Shown in pieces: positions 59,772-64,000 of a DNA stretch of 64,000 nucleotides. The position numbers and the translations under genes were made by a program. A model generated the notes under the pieces. It searched no databases, was not told the origin of the DNA, and saw only the letters and a list, made by a program, of their open reading frames with translations. Source of the stretch: Eucommia ulmoides (Eukaryota; Streptophyta; Magnoliopsida; Garryales; Eucommiaceae); the NCBI GenBank assembly GCA_016647705.1, contig CM028328.1, positions 3,187,311-3,251,310 on the forward strand. Direction: 5' to 3'. Position 1 is the first letter of the stretch; every line of letters begins with the position of its first letter.

Positions 59772-59819
59772 AAATAAAATACTAAACATTTTTAATGGTA
59801 CGTACTCTCTTTGTTATTT

Positions 59820-60053
59820 AGGGTTAATAGCACTTTACCCCCTGTGGTTTGGCCAATTTGTACTTTACCTCATGTGGTTTGGAAATCGCCACTTACCCCC
59901 CTATGGTCAGATATTTGTTGCACTTACCCTCCTATATCAGAGGGGTAAGTGGTTTGAAAATCTAACCACGGGGGGGTAAGCGGCGATTTTCAAACCACAG
60001 GGGGGTAAGTGCAAATCGGTCAAATCACAGAGGGGTAAAGTTTAATTAACCCT
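59820..60053. mobile_element. Palindromic MITE B, inverted copy of A
   Basis: A fold-back of the same family starting AGGGTTAATAGCACTTTACC and ending AAAGTTTAATTAACCC. Its right end equals the left end of A inverted, and its left end equals the right end of A inverted, so A and B form a head-to-head pair with a 48-bp spacer. Confidence 0.88.
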
Positions 60054-60102
60054 TGTTATTATCACATGAGTAATCTTGTCGAGACACATTATTCTTTTTT
60101 AT

Positions 60103-60925
60103 TGTTAACATATGTATATGGGCTTGGCCCATCAGGTTAATCTCCTATATATATCTCCATTGTAAATTTTCATAGTCGTACTTTTCCTAAATATCAATAT
60201 ATCGCTTTATATTTTCCTAACATTTTGTCTCTCAATTATTCTAATATATTATCAAGAGCCAATTTTCTTGACCATGTTCCTCTTATTTTCTTTTTTCGCA
60301 ACCTTAACGCTTTTAAAGTCCTCCATCACGCTGCTTTCTTCTCCCGTGGTATTTGTTAACTACTATAGGCATCATCATTACTCCAGCGTTCACTATTATC
60401 TCCACCACCGCCACCACTATCACCATCCTATATTAATTTGGCATTTTCAGTTAGGTTACATTTTATCTAGCCGACTTAAATCGCTTATCTCTAATGGTCA
60501 GTTAGATTCAGTTCAGCTTGAATTCTTCAATTGTATCTATTGCCAATTTGCAAAACAACCAACCCTACCTTCAATGATGGTCAGTTTATTTCTCAATTGC
60601 ACCATTTGACCTAGTTTATTCCGATATTTAGGGGTCTTCTCTTCATACAACAATGAGTGATTCTTTTGTTTTTTTTTTCTTCATCTTTGTAGACGACTAC
60701 TCTCGCAATACATGGCAAATTTTTTATGAAAAAATGATTCGAACTATTCCAAATTATTCTGAGCTTTCGTCTATGGTTCAAACTCAGTTATCTTGAAATA
60801 TCAAAGTCTTTCTCTCAGATAATGTAATGGAATACAAGGGTCATGCTTTTCTCAACCTATTTCACAAAAATAGCACGTTCCCCCATCGCTCGTGTCTTGG
60901 AACCTCCCAACAAAATGGACGAGCT
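60103..60925 (+). mobile_element. Deleted Copia remnant (LTR, primer site, integrase part)
   Basis: A short LTR of about 145 bp starts TGTTAACATATGTATATGGG. It is followed by TTATCAAGAGCC at 60249-60260, similar to the TATCAGAGCC primer site. Gag and protease are missing. At about 60440-60600 the frame reads WHFQLGYILSSRLKSLIS and CIYCQFAKQPTLP (integrase zinc region), and at about 60690-60925 VDDYSRNTWQIFY-type and TSQQNGRAC-type integrase-core pieces appear with frameshifts. It ends where a SIRE-like LTR is inserted at 60926. Integrase identity is firm; LTR limits are approximate. Confidence 0.78.
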
Positions 60926-63098
60926 TGTTGGCCCAAAGAGCTACCCAAGAGGGGTGAATTGGGTAGTTACAAAATTTAGTAAATTAATTCTTTAAATACT
61001 TAATATGAAATCATCAATTTTCCTAAATTAATTATTATTTTAGTTATGCAGCGGATAAGTGTTTAATACTAAGTGCACACTCAAATACAATATAATAAAA
61101 TGTAAACAATGTAGCACACCAAGATATATCCTGGTTCGGTAAGCTACTTTTACCTAATCTAATCCCCCGAACTCCACGGAGATTCGCAACCCACTAAAAC
61201 CCTTTGATCCATTTACCAGGTAGGAACCAAACCCTTATAATGATTCTTTTTACAGACACAAAATCAACATTTGTAAATTTACCATTTTCATAGGCCAAGC
61301 ATGAACTCTATTTTTTTACCAGGCTAAAGACTAATCTAACCACTCTCTCACTAATAATTTTCACAGGTTTAAGAAGAACCTTTACAAATAAATTAAAAAT
61401 AACAATTCAACTGCAGAGAAAATCAAAACCTAATTATTTTCAAGGAAAAGAATAACCTAATATTTTGTAGGATAAAAAACAAACCCTAATCTTCTTCACA
61501 GGAAAAAAATTTGAAACCTAACTACCCTGACTAGACACCGTCTCAAACATGTTTAATTTACTCAAACTCACAAATACAAAAAATATGAGTTTCTTCCCAC
61601 AAGGAGCTTCTACCATCTCAACACAGATATACTCGATTAATGTCCCGAATAATTACTACTTGATAAATACAATGTGAGGTAAATAAAATCTAATTAATAA
61701 CAAAGTGGGTAGCACAATTTAGAGCACGTAATCAGATAATTAATTAAATCGTTTAAAATAGATTTTCTGACTTTTAAGGTTAAAAACGATTTTCTAAACA
61801 ATTTTAAAACCAACCAAGTAATAAATATATGAATTCAAAATAAACAATGAAGCTTGGAAAAATCTCATCAAGAAACACCAAAGATAATGACATAATAAGA
61901 ATAGAACTTAAGTCGGTGATATCAAATCAACAGCGCTTTAGATTAAGAACAAAAAATGAATATCTCACAAAAATCTCAGTGTAAATATATCTCTTAGAAA
62001 ATCTTGAACTGATTGTTCTTGATGTATTTTAACTGATTCCCATAGATCTATTTTTATAGACAAATATCAAGACCTCTAATGGCTAGTGTTTCAAAAATAT
62101 GCCTCTAAAAGACACTCTTAGACCTCATATAACAATACTTCTCATTTCAAGTATATTCCACATTAACATATCTTTCAATTCTCTTAAATAAGTTCAAAAA
62201 ACTATTCTCGATTTAAAACCATAAAGATAGGAAGTATTAATCTATTTAAATTACGAAAATCACAAAGTTTATGGACCAAATCATTAGGGATAGTTTTTCA
62301 CCAAGAGACCATGTCCCTCGAAATCTCAACCGTCATTGTTGGTTAACTGAGCCCTAGCAATCGGTTAACCAACTGCTCCAAAGCCAAAACACAGCCTGAT
62401 CTTTTAGGCAAGTTGGTTGACCAACTCCTACCAATCGGTTGATCTATTGGTTCAGGATGTTCCAATTTCTCTTCAAAAAACCCACTGACTCAAACAGTTG
62501 ACCGATTGCCTCCAATCGGTTGGCCAAATGGTTCAGGTTGTTCACTTCATTGGCCAATTTAGCCACTATTTTAAACGGTTGATTGGCCTTTTTAATTTGG
62601 TTGACCGACTGGATCAGTAGCACCTTATTTCTATTCCAGAATTCATTGTTTGATTCAGTTGACTGATTGCTTTTCTTAGTTAACCGATTTAACCGAGAAA
62701 ATACAATTTTTTTATACTTTAAACATGTTTTCCAATTAGGTTAATTTTAAATTTCATTTCATATAAGGAGCACATTCAATATCTTAAATTAAGATCTTAA
62801 ACTCTATCAATTCATATCAAGACACACATAAAAATAATTCATTTAAAGTGTCATGTGTGATCCTAATTCATGTTGTATTAAGAGTACATAAGTAGAGAGT
62901 TGTTTTCACCTAATTTTCTTCAAGTTCTTCAAAACTCTTCATATCTTCATTGCGTCCATCTTGCACCCATTATGTTTTCTTCATGAAGTTTTTTTTCTTA
63001 ATCAACTATATAGAACTCTTTTTTGAAACACTCAATAAAATCATTAGTTCCACCAAAAAATCAATACTTAATTGTTCAACAAAACCAAGGGTTCAATA
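60926..63098 (-). mobile_element. 3' LTR of a SIRE/Maximus-like element, copy 4
   Basis: Starts TGTTGGCCCAAAGAGC and ends GGGTTCAATA, matching copies 1-3. Unlike them it is followed at 63099 by a polypurine tract on the minus strand, so it is an LTR of an element whose body runs rightwards beyond the window. This copy gives the family orientation. The possible target copy on the left is GAGCT (60921-60925); the partner would lie outside the window. Confidence 0.85.
62335..62700. repeat. Palindrome array in SIRE-like copy 4
   Basis: About nine copies with a shifted consensus, such as CAATCGGTTAACCAAC, CAGTTGACCGATTGCC, AATCGGTTGGCCAAATGG and AGTTAACCGATTTAACC. The centre varies between GGTTGACC and GGTTAACC while the palindromic form is kept. 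Confidence 0.8.
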
Positions 63099-63123
63099 AT
63101 CTCCCTATTTTTTATAATGACAA
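63099..63123 (-). other. Polypurine tract of SIRE-like copy 4
   Basis: The minus strand reads TTGTCATTATAAAAAATAGG followed by GAGAT, directly before the LTR. The form TTGTCAT..A-rich..GGGAGAT is usual in SIRE-type Copia elements. Confidence 0.75.
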
Positions 63124-64000
63124 TTAATTTTGATATTTTCTTCGATAAAGAATGTAACCACGTTCACCCTAAATCTAAGCATGAGTATTTAAACTCAATT
63201 CTCCGTCACTAATCTGAGCATGAGTATTTTAACACCTTTAACAAATGACCTTAATTCTCCATCACTAATCGTAAGATTATTGTAAAACATTTTTACCCAA
63301 TTTGGCATCCACTCATTACTTTGAGTGAGAAAGTCGGTTCATCCCATTTTCTTAACATACTTCTCAAGATCAATGTTTTTCTTTTTAAATCTGGCAAACT
63401 CAACAAGTTTACAGCAAAAGACCTTTCGATTCTTGGTTTAATTTTTTTATTTTTCCTCATTCTCTTTACTTTCACCCAAAAAGTGAGGAATGCTCGTTTG
63501 CACAAATTCAAGTTAAAGGATAAACTATGAAAACGACATATTCTTCGAAATACAAAACTCACAATTCTTAACCTGGTTCCCTATAATTTTTTTATACTAA
63601 GATTGATGATGAAAACATGTGTAATTAATTGAGTTTTATGTTGTGTAGATTCTAAACAAATTGTAATTCTACTTTTATGGTTTTTTTAATTAAATAAATA
63701 ATTTCATCTTTTATATCATGTATTTTTTATTGCAACAGATTATTGAATGCTTGGATTTTTATTGTAAAACAAGTATTATCTTTTGATTATATGTTTTTCA
63801 TTAAATTGTATACACATAATGCTTAAGAATTATAGTTTTTTAGAGATTCAGAAAAATCAACTTAAGATTTATGTCGGGCTTAATTTAAAATCTTAAGAGG
63901 ATAGTAAGACCCAGATCTAAAACTGTCGCTCAAAATTTGGTGCCAAGACAATAATAGAACTAATTAATTATACATCAGTAGATTCTAAAATCCTAGTTTG
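63124..64000. other. Interior of the SIRE-like element and further repeats
   Basis: No gag or pol reading found. TCTGAGCATGAGTATTT-type words repeat at 63175-63225. The part at about 63480-63590 matches 16110-16200 (GAAAACGACATA, TTCGAAATACAAAA, GGTTCCCTAT), so a gypsy LTR piece appears to be inserted here as well. Confidence 0.45.

Noticed and set aside
1..64000. CRISPR arrays, bacterial operons, phage or defence systems
   Set aside because: Repeats here are irregular, diverged and transposon-borne; coding fragments have plant introns and plant family motifs.
1..64000. Integrated plant pararetrovirus or geminivirus sequence
   Set aside because: All reverse transcriptase traces read as Copia or gypsy in domain order and motifs; no coat, movement or Rep-type reading was seen.

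Overview
The window is AT-rich nuclear DNA from a flowering plant, most likely a eudicot. It contains fragments of plant-type genes with introns (terpene synthase, Yippee-like, type-A response regulator, PEX6) buried in several layers of plant transposable elements. I see no bacterial, viral or organellar gene, no rRNA or tRNA gene and no CRISPR array. The only long intact reading frame is the 1339-residue polyprotein of a young Copia element (19881-23900, minus strand). Nearly every other short ORF is a chance frame or a piece of a decayed element.

Layout, left to right. 1-2478: a Ty3/gypsy remnant of Tat type on the minus strand (RT, protease, primer-binding site, 5' LTR). 2479-10714: a non-coding LTR element (LARD-like) with primer-binding site, polypurine tract, an internal ~660-bp tandem duplication and a near-matching target duplication; its right LTR is split by a 2.5-kb solo LTR (7735-10273). 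11442-13545: the last two exons of a terpene synthase on the minus strand, with the final exon split by a small TIR element. 13878-14368: a MITE. 14372-34860: one large, heavily nested Tat-type gypsy element on the minus strand. It has a 3' LTR on the left, then an antisense (plus-strand) extra ORF of the Transposase_28 type with its own TATA box and introns, then ~65-bp tandem repeats, then a decayed pol. Nested in it are another gypsy LTR, a TIR element, the young Copia (19198-24510) and a solo LTR (30594-34685) that itself carries a 2.1-kb fold-back.

37014-42259: two solo LTRs of one SIRE/Maximus-like family in opposite orientation. The second sits just after the second codon of a Yippee-like gene. 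42656-49662: a decayed Copia on the minus strand. 49663-50001: a type-A response-regulator fragment. 51800-52170 and from 56625: ends of two CACTA-type elements facing away from each other. 54010-54715: three PEX6 exons on the minus strand, followed by a Mutator-like TIR element (54731-56073). 58760-60053: MITEs. 60103-60925: a deleted Copia on the plus strand, broken by a SIRE-like element (from 60926) that runs off the window.

The genes do not form a pathway; the region is a transposon-rich graveyard of gene fragments. The least explained structure is an array of an imperfect palindrome around TCGGTTGACCGA. It occupies the same U3 position in four SIRE-like LTRs and reappears in the 5' leader of an unrelated Copia element. 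All domain and family names rest on reading translated motifs by eye; no database search was run.
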